Assembly (NCBI GenBank): GCA_036874045.1
Contig: CM072342.1
Coordinates: forward strand, 2,192,501-2,256,500
DNA length: 64,000 nt
From: Cymodocea nodosa
Lineage: Eukaryota; Streptophyta; Magnoliopsida; Alismatales; Cymodoceaceae
Direction: 5' to 3'
In this document: positions 37,544 to 50,600 of the stretch, piece after piece
How positions within the stretch are numbered: position 1 is the first letter of the stretch
Layout: every line of letters begins with the position of its first letter
Notes under the pieces: model-generated
Told to the model about the DNA's origin: nothing
The model's input: the letters and a program-made list of their open reading frames with translations, nothing else
The model's database searches: none
Made by a program: the position numbers and the translations under genes

Positions 37544-39838
37544 ATGGCGGCGGAGGCGGGGGAGACGTCGCAGACGACGGCGATGGCGTCACCAGATCCT
37601 TCTACTGGAGCTTCGTCTCCAATCCAAATCCGGTCGAGGCCCGACCCTTTGCTTCTCGTCTTCCGGTGCTTCAGCTTAATCACCGCTGTCGCCGCTGTGC
37701 TTTGCGTCGCAGTGAACGGAATCTCCGCCTTCCTGTCCTTCAAGAACGGTCCTGACGTAAAATCTCCTGCTTCGATTGTTTCTTTTCTTTTAATTTTGAC
37801 GCGTGTGCTTTGGATGCGAGCTCTCTTCCGTTTAATGTGTTGCTGATCTCCCTCACGTTGCTTTGTTGACTGAAGGTGTTCGGTGGGATATTCCGATGCT
37901 ACGCGGTCGTTATCGCGCTGCTCGTGGTTGTGACGGAGACGGAATGGAGTCTCTTGTTCAAGTTCTGGAAGGTAACGTGATTCTTGATTTAGGTTTTGGT
38001 CGCAAGTGTTTAGTTCCCTTTTTTTTTTTTTGTGAGTGATTTGTGTGTTTCTCTGATGTGGTGCAGGTTTTGGAGTACTGGGTCGGTAGAAGCATGCTTC
38101 AGATCTTGTATGTGTGTTTCTAAAGTCAGGTTTCTGTTTAATGCCTTTGTTTGCATAAGGATTGTTGACGATGATGGTCGTGGTAATGGATGCAATTATA
38201 TTTGGCATGGTTTGTCCCTCTTTTAGTGTTGCGGTGATGACAAGAGCATTCTCTGATGTCCACGGGGAACAGAGGAATATCGTGTTGCTGCAGGAGATTG
38301 CTAGTTACATGCTTCTTGCCTGTGGAGTTGCCTATTTTGTCGGGGTAAGCTGCGAAACACTTTGAAGTCATATCTATCTGCAATGAAAATTAGGAATGAG
38401 TCTAGGCACAACTTTTGGATCAACCAAACATAATTACCTGTTCTCTTAGGAGTATCCATTTGCATCAGATAGTTGTTCATTAGATAGCAAAAACATGTTC
38501 ATTAGAAAATATATGTTCAATATGGTCGGAGGGCAGATGGTTTTTCATATTTTCATTTTCTATTGAGTAGGTTTTTTTTAACAAGATAAAGTACACATTC
38601 TTTTGCTTGAATTTGAATCCAAGACCTTCTTCCTTGTAGACTTCAGTGGAGGCAGAAGAAACTTCATGCTTTATCATTATTGATCAACTTTTGTTGTTGT
38701 CATTGTCTGGTACTGTTTCATGTCTTTTGGATTTTTTTGCGCATTTTGGTTAGCGTTTGCTCATACGGATTTCAGGGAATACTTTGCCTTGGTTGCTTGA
38801 AGCGTTCTCGGCAGTATAAAGAAATTACGAGGGATCAAGCTGTTAAAGATCTTGAGGTATGGTTTCTTTGTGTGTTTCCATCCCTTTTTGATAGAATGGA
38901 AAGGCCTTTTAATGTGTTTTTTTTAACGTATTATGATGAGGCATGATCAAATTCTAAAAGAAAGACAACGATCAAACCCAAGCAAATTAAGTGAAAAATT
39001 AGTGATTCATCTGTCTTGTAGTCTGATCATTTAGATGCCCACTACTACATTTTGGAATCATATTGCACCTTAAACATGGTGCTTCTGCTTTACGTGAGAA
39101 GCTTTTTCATATTCCAACGTAAATATGTATATATAGCATATCTTATTCATAACATATTGGCTTGTGATGGGGCTATCCATAGGAGAATGCTTTACTACAA
39201 TTACTTGTCGATTTTGTTGGAAGTCTTGGTTCCTGGTATCCAGTGTTTGCTGGCACACTTCGATTTTTAAGACCTAGCCTTCTAGCCTATCTTTTTTTCA
39301 AGTAAGAGGTCTAATCATTATTCATTTCTCAAAATTCTACAACTATTCCACTCTTATATTGCAAAATTGAATCTACATGCTTTTGTTGGGTTAACAAGTG
39401 GTTCATTGAAGGAACATTTCCAAACTGCAACATATTTGTGTTCCTGTGTTTTTGTGAAAGCCTCTCTCCATGGGTTTCAACTTTAAGTGGAGCATGATTT
39501 AAGACTTGGTTTTTTCACACTGCCGAGGTTCTGATACAATCAAAATAGCTTCTGAAACAGAATATTCAAACTTTTTGCTTCTCTAGTTAATTCTCTTATT
39601 GTAGTTGAATTGGCTTAATGACATAAACGATACATGTGGCTCTTTTAATTTATGGAATCATTGCTATTCTATATCTTATCCTTCTCTACTATTACTTAAG
39701 AGAGAGGATTAAATTTTCAGATGTTTTTTCGTTCATCATGTTTTCTGTTGTCTGACTAGCATGCTCAATGATTCTACACAGGAATTGGAAAGGAGAAGAG
39801 AAGAGCTTGAATCACTACTTGTACGGGAGACGCCATGA
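37544..39838 (+). CDS. COPI-associated (TVP15-like) membrane protein, 6 exons, 201 aa
   Basis: Exons: 37544-37756, 37876-37971, 38067-38107, 38227-38344, 38776-38856, 39782-39838; all GT-AG, phases consistent, stop TGA at 39836-39838. The protein has a short polar N-terminus and then about four hydrophobic segments near residues 36-58, 76-92, 108-122 and 142-163. The first carries RCFSLITAVAAVLCVAVNGI, the second FGGIFRCYAVVIALLVVVTE followed by TEWSLLF. The C-terminal 35 residues (KEITRDQAVKDLE, ELERRREELESLLV) are charged and likely coiled-coil. This pattern fits the COPI-associated protein family, which includes the yeast Golgi protein TVP15. A role in Golgi or endosomal membrane traffic is inferred from the family. 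A second in-frame ATG lies 14 codons in. Confidence 0.88.
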
Positions 39839-41658
39839 GATAGAGCAGCTTCGCTTCAGTTTGACATTTCTAAATTCTTTTGCTACATGGGATTTCACGT
39901 TGTCCAGGTCCTTTTACTTGTATTTTTCAAAGAAAAAAAATTCACTCCGTCTTCTGTAAATAATTGGCAAAAATCTTGTCAATGCACAGGGTTGTGAAGG
40001 TTTTTCTGTGTAGGGTTACTTATGTTAAAAGAGATCGGAGAGGTGGGGGGCATGAATGGCCCTATAAAGCACGAGCGAGACAAATATGGGTCGACAAGTA
40101 CTTTCTCCTAATACTATAATTTAAATTTAACAGGTAGATGAACAGATATAATTGCAACTTAGTGGAAGAAATATGTTGAAAGATAAAAAATGTAACTTGT
40201 ATTAAGCAAATGGGACAAGTAAGAAATACTGATCCGTTCCATTTATAAACCTAGGCACAGCCATTATCAGAAAGGAAACAAGGTAACCATTTTCTTGATC
40301 GCAATTTCATTGTTGAACTAGAATTTTCGGAACTAAAGCGAGTTCTCATTTTATCGATATTCGTTTAGGGTTGAGTTTGTGGTTAAAAGGGATTCCTAGA
40401 TTGGGAATAGGGTAAGAGTTCATTTCCAAGAGAGGGATCCTCGATTTATATCCAGGTAAAATAAAACTATTATCATAAGGTCAACATGTAATGTTCGGTG
40501 GACGATCAAGAGCGTGTCTGTCTGTCATTACAAAATTCGATCGGTGCTAAAACGGTCGGTGGTCTACATTTTCTAGCATGTACCTTTAGTTTTAGGGCAT
40601 TTTATCTGGGTAGGTTTGATCCGTTCGCCCACTTCAAATCTGTATTGATGAGAAGCTGGTTTCAAATCCACCGCCTTCACGGTTATCGTAAGGTGGTCAC
40701 TGCTTATTGCGTTGTCCTCAAAAAAATAGAAATATTTTCTATCACGACTTATTAACCTATGAGTCAATTCGTTCATGAATTAATTTGTCTATCCAAGAGT
40801 AATGGTGGTTATCATCCAATCTGTCATCATCTGCTCTAATCCAAACTGTCAAAGAAAACTTCAAATGAATTGCAGACTCTTCATGCCGGATGAATCCCTT
40901 CCTGCCATGCTAAGTAACGTTCGCGATCAAATACATCAACTCTTACCATTCAGGTCTCATACAAAGCACCATAAGCTTGACAAGCATTAAAAATGTGTGC
41001 AAGCCATCGTCAAAGACAAACAAATACAAGAGTTATGCTGAAAGAATACAATATTTTTTATATGCAAACAATTTAGTCTGGATTGAATTAAACTAATGGT
41101 CAACTCTTGTGCTAGGTATTCCATCTAAATGTTGGAAAAAGAAAGAGCACATAAATCACTAATCTTATAGACATGGAGATGCTCCATACAAGTTATATTT
41201 ACAATTGGCTCATTCCCATTATTCTATAACAGAGAAACAGTAAAAAAAAGATTCTATCTAGAACTCCCAACCATGCCTTTCTTCACGATGTCACAGAGGA
41301 GAATAGAACAAATATCACCTATTCTGTGTGGTGCAGTGAAATGTCACAGCCAAGTCACAGAGAACTAAAATATTCATAGCTCATGTATTCATCATAGACA
41401 GAAGGAAAGAGTCAATGGTAAATATCTTAGAGCCAAGTTGACGAATAATAAGGAATCCCACATGTCTCAATAAATTAGCAGATCTATCTAAAATATTCAT
41501 AGCTCATGTATTCATCATAGACAGAAGGAAAGAGCCAATGGTAAATATCTTAGAGCCAAGTTGACGAATAATAAGGAATCCCACATGTCTCAATAAATTA
41601 GCAGATCTATCGTGTTGTCCCAGAGCATAGATCGGTGAGATCTTTGAGACAATGGTAA
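39839..41658. other. Intergenic between convergent COPI-associated and MAPKKK genes
   Basis: Both flanking genes point into this stretch, so it should hold two 3' UTRs. No coding gene is supported; plus- and minus-strand frames at 40498-40776 overlap each other and resemble nothing I know. The tandem duplication at 41365-41610 is described separately. Confidence 0.5.
41365..41610. repeat. 123-bp tandem duplication, nearly identical copies
   Basis: Copy 1 is 41365-41487 and copy 2 is 41488-41610. They begin ctaaaatattcatagctcat and end gcagatctat, and I see only one difference (agagtcaatgg versus agagccaatgg). The array ends 48 bp past the MAPKKK stop codon in the direction of that gene, so it probably lies in its 3' UTR. 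The near-identity implies a recent duplication, or an assembly artefact. Confidence 0.95.
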
Positions 41659-44600
41659 TTAAAGATGGTTCAGAGGCTTTCTAGTACCCCAAAGTGGAGC
41701 ATTCATACCATGTGGAAGATGAAGAGGTAAGCATGATGCACCTTGAATCATGTGTGGAGGAGAATGGGCAACTGTGTCAAGGATGGAACGGGGAGAGAGA
41801 CGGGGTGTAACATCAGTATTATCCAGATGAATCTGAACCGAACTGCTGCAGGCAAAATGTAGTTTTTCATGATTACACAACAAAACATTCTAGAAATAGT
41901 GAAATACAGCACCTAAGAACGAGCAAGATGTCAGCATACCCATTTGGCATGTGTTTTCCTTTCATCGCAGTGTCATTTTTGAACAAAGTGTAGTTAGTTG
42001 AGAGATGGGAATCATCCTGGTAAGTTTGAAATCTTGTTAAAACTGGACAACTAACAAAAATGAAAAACCAATAAATGTACTGAAGGAACATACAAATAGT
42101 TTAATTTCTGAAAATGCTCGCATAGAACTATGAAGGTCATGGTGGTCTGAATTGGTTACAAAGCGATGCTCCAACAACTTGTTTGCTGAAGGTCTCTCTG
42201 CTGGATTCCTATGAAAGCAAAGCTCAAGGAAATCCTTGCCCTCAGGAGACAATGTCTCTGGTATGTCTGGGGACTTATGTAATACATTAAACATAGCAGC
42301 ATACTGTAATGGTGAGAAAGAATATTAACGATTCATGCCATAGAAAGAGGTAATTCCAAATAAGCATTATAACCTATAGCTACAAAATTAAATGGCATTC
42401 AGTTTCTCAATACAAGAGACAAGAGAACTTTAATAACAGTACACAATTTTTAATCTATAAATGCCCAACTTCCTTTGTGATCGAAATTTGATTTTTTTAT
42501 TACGCATTTCAGTCATCTCTATAAACATGAAAAATACATAATGATAAATAGAAATCATATTAGTTTTTCCTTAGCCTAATATTCATTCTTCCTGAATTAA
42601 GTAACAAAAACACAAGCATGCAGTACCTTTAGAAAAATCTAAAATTTTTTCGGTAATAAGAAATGGTATCAATGGCATCTGAAAAGTTTTTAAAAATCAA
42701 TCAAAAAATTATCCAGAAAATCACTGGAAAATGAATTTTTGTTCAAATTTTCATTTTTTCCGGTTAAAGGATATGGGTTTATGTTGGTTCAGAAATGAAA
42801 AAGATGATCCAGAGAGGTTGATTAGCTCACCCATTACAAATAACAAAGCATGATAATATAAGGTAAGATTGATTGTATTACAACACGTGTGCCAATGGCA
42901 AAATACAGTAAAGCTTAAAGTGCTTGGCATGTGACCTAGGCAGTAATGTCTTTTTGGTGCCTTATTCAAGCTTTAATCTACCTCACGATTTAAAAGCCAG
43001 ACCGGATTGGTTGGATGGCCCTGTCAGACCAAGAACCAGCAAGCTTGCTGGGTCAATAGGGCTTTGGTTCAATCATTTTAGCAGTTAAACTGACTGACCC
43101 AGTGAACTGGCCAATTATAGGTTGAACTAATTGTCTGGAATAATGCTTTTATAATTTCAAGATCAAATTCAATTGAATATGCTATGTAAAATTTATTTCA
43201 GAAAAAGGGAAAGCCAATGGTTCCATTTCATTCATTTTTCAATCTTTTTTTTTGTAACAAATAAAAATTCTTGGGTAAATGATTAAATAGTTTTCTTGCA
43301 TTAGTTATTGGGTTAAAAATTTGAATTTATTTACTTGGAGTAATTTAAATAGTTTGGGATGCTTTGATTTTCAAAGATTTCTGTTTTTGTTCCTGATTTT
43401 ACCCAGTTTTTTCTGAATTTTCCTAAAATTCAAATGTGTATTAGATGTGGTCATTGAATAATTACAGAAGCAATAGAAACTAGACAACTTTTAAGGTTCA
43501 CTTATGTATCTAGAAAGTAACAGAAAGAAAGTTTCAGAAAATTACAAAAAGTAATAGAAAGTTAATAGAAAATATAAGTATCTATGTACAATCAAGAAAG
43601 TGACAGAAAATAATAGAATATGAATTAAATGAAATAAAAATGTTTATACTTTCTACAAGTTTATGGAAAATTTCATAAAGTTAATAATGTTTACATCTTT
43701 ATAATAATATATCATACATTATATTTTTCCTACATAGATAACATCATTTAGTTACACATGTTATCAACTATTGTTAAGTTAATCTAAATGTAGTTGCTCT
43801 TTCAACTTTTCTATTTGTACTTTTATAAGTTTGTTCATAATGATAAAATAATTTTTATAATTCATAATGATAAAATATGATTTATGATGGTAAAATATGA
43901 TTTTTAAGATAAAATATGATTGTTATGGTGATAAAATATGATTTGTATGATTTATGATGATAAAATATGATTTTTAAGATAAAAGATATTAAAATATTAT
44001 TTTTATAATTTATGATAATAACATATGATTCATAAGGAAATTAAAAGAAAACTTTTACTCAAATATATAGTGAGGATGAGTCATTACTTTTTGACTCTTT
44101 CACATCTCTTAGGAAGGGTTAGTGCATATTGAAAATGGTAGAAAAGAAAGAAAAGTTTCAACTTTCCATTTGTATGTTGTTAACGTGTACAGGAAGTGGC
44201 AAAAATGAATTGACAAATTCTGATGGTATAAAAAGACAGTCTTTCCTTTCTCTTGAATAGTTTCCAACCTCCAAAAGCCACTCATTCTCATTTGCAAAAG
44301 TCGCTCGTCTCCTACATCACATGACTCCTCGATCACAACTCATAGACCTCAACTTGCTGACCTTGCTTGCGACTCTTGGCATTGCGTGACTCCTTGACCA
44401 TAGCTCGCCGACCTCGCTCACTACTCCTAGTAGTATGTGACTCCCCAGCCACAACTTACACACCTCAACTCATCGACCTCGCTTGTGACTCCCAACACCA
44501 CATGACTCCTCGACTGGAGCTTGTAGACCTCAACTCACCAACCTTGCTCACCAACCTTTGATTGCTGCCCTTTTCGAATCGATTGGTAAAACCCTAAAAA

Positions 44601-47600
44601 TCTCTATTGCTTTTGCACAAATGAAAATTAAAAGTTTTTTTCCCCCGAGTTTAAACAAAAAACTCTTCCATTTTTCTCTAATGATGAATGAACCCAACAA
44701 TGTAGACGAAGTTAACAAGTTCTTCCATTTTTTCCTATTTCATGAACGAAGAAAAGAGTGTTAACAAGTTATGCATTTTGCTCTATCGATGTGCCCTTTC
44801 ATTTCATTTCTATGGATTTATGGTATTAATTAGTAGTGTTACATGTCTAATGTTGAATGCTAGACTAACAATACTTCAATAAACATGTGTGATTAGATAA
44901 AAAATGAAGTAGATTACTTACCATAATGCCAAACACGATGTGGTTAGGGATATCCATCTTTGATGAACTTGTTAGTTGATTGATGTGGTACAAAAGTAAA
45001 GAAAGATTATGCAAGATAAATATGCAAGAATTGATGTGGTCAAGGATATCTATCTTTGACTTGGAACGCTATACAGGGTAAATGCACAAATGTGATGAGG
45101 TTATACATTGTGTATAAATTCATTATTTATATGATCTCATGAAAGCATGTAAATGATACTTTGGTTTTGCCTTCTCATTTAAAATACCGAAAAGATTACA
45201 TGCATTGAGAATCATAGAGAATGTTCACTTCAATTTTAATTTATGTACATAGAATTGTATTAGGAATACCTTACTTACCTTTTAAGTTGTGAAGAGTTAA
45301 AAAGTAGTTTGTTTTATTTATTTGGTTTTAAGTATTGTCCATTTATGAATGTTAATATTGTTATGTATTGCATATGAATGCTATTATTGTGTATGTTTTA
45401 TTTATTTGTTATGACAACAACTTCTAATTACATGTAGTTATTTGTTGAAATCATTCTTGTGTAGAATATGAGTACTTCTGATAGGAGAAGGATTGAAGGA
45501 GGTAGAAGTTATATTAGTTGGAATACTAAAGTAGATGCATATTTTTTAGATATATTGACAGAAGTATTAAATGAAAGAAACAAAAAAACTCATGATGAAA
45601 AAATAAAAGGTAGTACTTGAGATGAAGCAATTGAAAATTACAACATTAGAAGAGACATAAGTATTATAAGGAAGAATGTAAAATGTTGCATAAAAACTTG
45701 ACGACAAATGTATCGTAATTATTCAAAATTGCTAACCAAAGTAGATGGAGTTGGAATTTCATACAAGACTACATTGACATTGATGACGAGATATGAAAAG
45801 AATTCATTAAAGTTTACTTATTTTTGACTTACTTGAAAGATATTATAATCTTTATCTTTTTCTATTTTAACTACATTGTTCTATTTATAGACACATCTAG
45901 AGTGTGAAAATTGCAAAGAAAAATCAAGTTTGATATTTGAACATTTGCAACTAATATTTGAAAGTAGTATGACTACTGGGAATATAATTAGATAGAATAA
46001 TGATGTAGAGGTTGTATCTAATACACAAAATGTAGATGTCAATACTACAAACAACACGTAAGAAACAATAGACATCGATTTTGATTTACCACCTTCATTA
46101 GAAGGAAGTTCAAATATGTCAATTGAAAAGAGGAAGAAACAAGTAAGATCTCACACAGTGTCTCATCAAATTATAACAGAATCTTTTAAAGATGCATATA
46201 CAACTATTATACATATGTATGAAATTGATCAGCAAACTTAAGTTATATGTAATGAACAATTCAAAAAATTGGTTGGTGCCCAAAACAAAATGGTTGAAGT
46301 ACAAAATAAGATGATCGATCTTAAACAAAAGTTTGCAAATTGTTTAGATGATGTTGTTGCAGCATTACTTCAAATTGAAGTCTTTCTATAGATGAACAAT
46401 ATGAAACTATTGAATTATTCCAAAAGCCAAAATATTGTAAATTATTTTTAAGTTTACCAAGAGAAATGCATTATAGATGGTTGCAGTTTAAGAAGTGAGC
46501 ATATAGATACAATAGATTAAATCTAGAGTGGATGAATTTTTCCTATGAAATCCTAAACTTGTTGTGCTTATGAAGCTTATGAATTTTCTTTGTGGCATTG
46601 TTACGAGGTCCACTTGTGGAATGACTTAAATTTTGAAATGTAGAATAACTTTTATATATTGAAATGTGGAATGTGTTTTACATTTTGAAATATGAAATGA
46701 CTTTTATATATTGAAATGTGAAATGTCTTTTATATATTAAAATGTGAAATAATAAATTCTTAACATTCTTATTATCTTATAAGTGAGGATGAATCTCAGT
46801 GATATGTTTACTACTATAGTTGATAACACTTTGACATTCCTTGAAGTAGATAGAAGAAAGCAAAAATGTCTACTTGTGTTATAGACTATTTTAGCAAAAA
46901 TGACAAGTATGTCACTATTATTTTACAATAATACAAGTATATATAGTATAGAAGGTGAAGATTGTATTAAGAGATTATTAGATCCAACACAACAACATCA
47001 AATTTATAATTGTCAAAAGATTTACAAAATGACTTAAAGTGTTTTTAAAAGTTTTTATACTTTAATAAGAAATGAAGGAGTTATTGTAGATACCAACAAC
47101 ATCAATATAGAAGAGAAATTTGTCATATTCTTTGTCACAATAGAACAAAATCAAAGGTATGAAGTAACAATGGAGTGATTTTGTCGTTTAAGTTGGAGTA
47201 TTAGTAAATACTTTAATGAAGTTTTTAATGCTATATTATGACTAAATCATGTGCTTATAGCAAGACCTTTATCTTCAACATTAAGTTAAATTGTAGATGA
47301 TGCAAATGTTTATCCATATTTTAAAGTACTTGTTCACTTTTATAATTTCTTTTTTTACGTTATTTCAAATAATATTAAATGATATTTAATGTTTATAGAA
47401 TTGCATTAAAGCTATTGATGGTACTTATATCAAAGCAACTATTTATAGAAAAGAAAAAGTTAGATTTAGAAATAGGAAAGGTGAATTGTCTCAAAATATT
47501 ATGATAACATATAATTTTGATATTAAATTTACATATATTTTAATTAGTTAGGAAGGATTAACAGCTAATACTCATATCCTCCAAGATGTAATTAGTAAAC

Positions 47601-50600
47601 CTAATGATTTTCAAGTTCCACCAAGTAAATATGTTAAGTAATATATTTAGAAGTTAAATACATTACCATACCAATTTCTATTTTTGTACAAGTTTTACTT
47701 GGTAGATGTTAGATATCTTAATCGATCGAAAAATATTTGTCCATTTTAAGGTGTATGCTACCATTTATCTAATTATGTTACTGATAAACTTCCTAGTCAT
47801 GTTACAGAGAACTTCAACTATAGACATTCACAACTGAGAATAATCATTGGATACACATTTGGAATTGTAAAATATCATTTTTCAATTTTACGAGGTTAGA
47901 TGTCATATTCATATGAAACATAAGTGAAGATTGTCATCATATGTTTTTTATTTCATAATTTCATTTATAAGGTTGATAAAGAAGATTTACTTGAAGATTT
48001 GCAAGATAAGTTAGAAAAATTAAATATTACTGATGATATACAACTAATAGGAGAAGTATATATAGATAAACTTTCATAGGTTAAAATGAGTCAAGAACGA
48101 AAAAAATTAGCTGATAAGATACGTGAAGATATGATGATGACAATATAGGATAAGACTATCGACTCCATTTAAGAACTTTCATTTAGACTATTCTTTACAT
48201 TTATGTTGTAATAATTAGAATATTTTATACATTTGAACTATTTTTTACATTTGAACAAGTGTACTTTTTAATTTCATTAAAATTATTATTTTTTAATATC
48301 AAATTATAGATTGATATATCAAATACACAATTTTAGGTAATATTTTACAATTTATTTCATTATTTTTTCAATTTCCAAATATTCCAACGTGCACTAACCC
48401 TTGATAGGAATTTTGACTTTCTGAATATTTCAACAAGTGCACTAAACTCCTATGAGAATTCTAACATTTCATTTCTTTTCCATTTAAACTTTCTGATGTG
48501 CACTAACAGTTTCTTAAAGTCAGAAAGAATATATGAAGAAAATTTTTTCTTAAGAAAGTTAAAGCAAAAAGTTTACCAAACTTTTCTTTACTTTCCTTTC
48601 CATTACACATAAATACCTTATATTTTGTCTTAACTTTTTATTATTTTCTTTTTTGTCATTTTCCATTGTACACAAACCCTCCCTTAGTAAAGGTAATGAC
48701 AAACCTTAGTTTTCATATTTTTCAATAATGAAGTACCTCCATTTACTTGAAATATTCAATAAGATGACTTTTTATAACATATTGCTAAATTTTTTGAGCA
48801 ATTATGGTTATGATGTTTTCGTCTCATGGAAGACTTCATGGAAACCATCAAATTTATCAAACACTCTTTTCTTTTATTTTGCATGCATTGGCAATATATT
48901 TATCATAACTCATTTTTTTTAATTAGATCATAAAATTGAAGCTGCAGGCATTGATGGCAAGCTTGCTCGTCTAACAACTATGAAATCAGCATAAATTACA
49001 GCATGAAAAGGAAATCAATTCCACATAACCAACAGGGATGGTAATCAAGTGCCAACTTACACATGAAAGACCACTCCAAGGATGTTTCCCTGTATACATC
49101 TCGATAATAGTGCAACCCAAGCTCCAGATGTCAACAGCTGAGTTATAACTAGTTTCTTTATTCATTGAGGCCTGCAAGACCTGTGTAAAAGGAAAGTACT
49201 CCCTTACTATTAAAAAGGTGACATTTGGCCCAAATACATTATAAAAATATAAAATATAAGATACCTCTGGGGCCATCCAATATGGAGTCCCTGACAACGA
49301 ATAAGCACATTTGGCCTCAGTTAACTGTTGAAAATCACAACAATAATTGCATTCAATCAGAAGCTAGGACATATATATAGATGAAAGTACCCCAAAATTT
49401 TTGAAATCCATAGAAGAAAATGATTCCTTGAAACCAAGAGGAGACATGGACTATCAAAAGAGGAGTCCAGGAAATAACGACCCTAAACCAATACCAAGAA
49501 CAGAAAAGACAAATGCAGCAAAGATCAATTATAACAAAATCCAAGAAGAAACCCAAAACAAAGCAGAGACAAAAACAGAATCAATACTTCACAGATCAGA
49601 GCCCTTGTCACCGATAGTAACCCAATCCATGACATCCGGACCATCTTGGCCTTCCTATCAGTCCAATCTGGATCATGATCACCAGAAATTCTAAAGTTAC
49701 AATCTTTCCATCTATTCCACCAAACCGATAGTGGTAATAGCTCCCAACTTAAATTCTGTCAAATAATCTGCATTTCAGCCATATACACCGGAAGGATCCC
49801 ACTGAATCAACCATATACATGTAGCTCCCAACTTAAATTCTGTCAAATAATCTTTACATCTACTTTGTACAATGTCATATAACAAGATTTCTTCTTACAT
49901 AATTACAGTAGTCCGAGATGGATTTTCTGTCAACTTTGTCCCTTGCATAACCTTAGTCAAAGAATCCTTCAATGTCCAAGGGACAACGTTTCTCATAGAG
50001 AAGTCCTTTTCTCGGTGCTTGTTTGGCAAATGTAAAGACACAAAGTATTCCCTACTAGTGTACATCCTTAGACTTATATATAAATTAGTTGAGTAGATTC
50101 ATAGTATACATAATGTTTGGTCCAGTAATAGTCAAGTAAATAAGTTTTCCAATCCAATCTCCTGTATCTCCTTAGATCATCTAGTAAGTGAGATGTCTCA
50201 TCCCAAAAGAAGAGATATTGCTCGATTGGAGTATTTTCAAGTTTGCTACCTTTCAATTTAGTCTCCTTTAGCAAATCGAGATCATATTTTCTTAGAGACA
50301 AAGATAACCTACCATTTGAGTATGCAAACTCTATGACTAAAAAATATCTTCGTTTTCTCATATCCTTAGTGGTAAAATGCCTATTTAGAAACTGCTTGAC
50401 TTTAGTAATATCCACTATGTCATCTCCTATAAGCAAAATATCATCAACATAGACAATAATGACAATACATCTTCTGGTTGTTCTTTTTACAAAGACAAAA
50501 TGAAGGGAATTATTTGATAATTGGTTTACAACTCCAAAAGCCACCACTAAAAATCACTTTGTTAAATTTTTCAAACCAAATTTTAGGACTTTGTTTCAAA

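Larger units (their letters stand above)
44112..48683 (+). mobile_element. PIF/Harbinger DNA transposon relic with TIRs and TTA target duplication
   Basis: The left end (44112) reads GGAAGGGTTAGTG and the right end (48683), in reverse complement, reads GGGAGGGTTTGTG; the inverted similarity continues through about 27 bp including TTGAAAATGG versus ATGGAAAATG. TTA lies immediately outside both ends (44109-44111 and 48684-48686), the target duplication typical of this superfamily. Inside are decayed copies of both expected genes on the plus strand: a Myb/SANT-like ORF1 and a DDE transposase. Length is 4.57 kb. It is inserted in intron 8 of the MAPKKK gene, antisense to it. Stops, frameshifts and a lost catalytic residue make it non-autonomous. 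Confidence 0.88.

Noticed and set aside
40490-40730. Possible tRNA-related element (ggtttcaaatcc resembles a B box)
   Set aside because: No matching A box or cloverleaf can be folded around it.
42970-43145. Segment with ccgg/ggttcaat phrases in MAPKKK intron 8
   Set aside because: It resembles common plant nonautonomous repeats, but no terminal repeats or duplication could be delimited.
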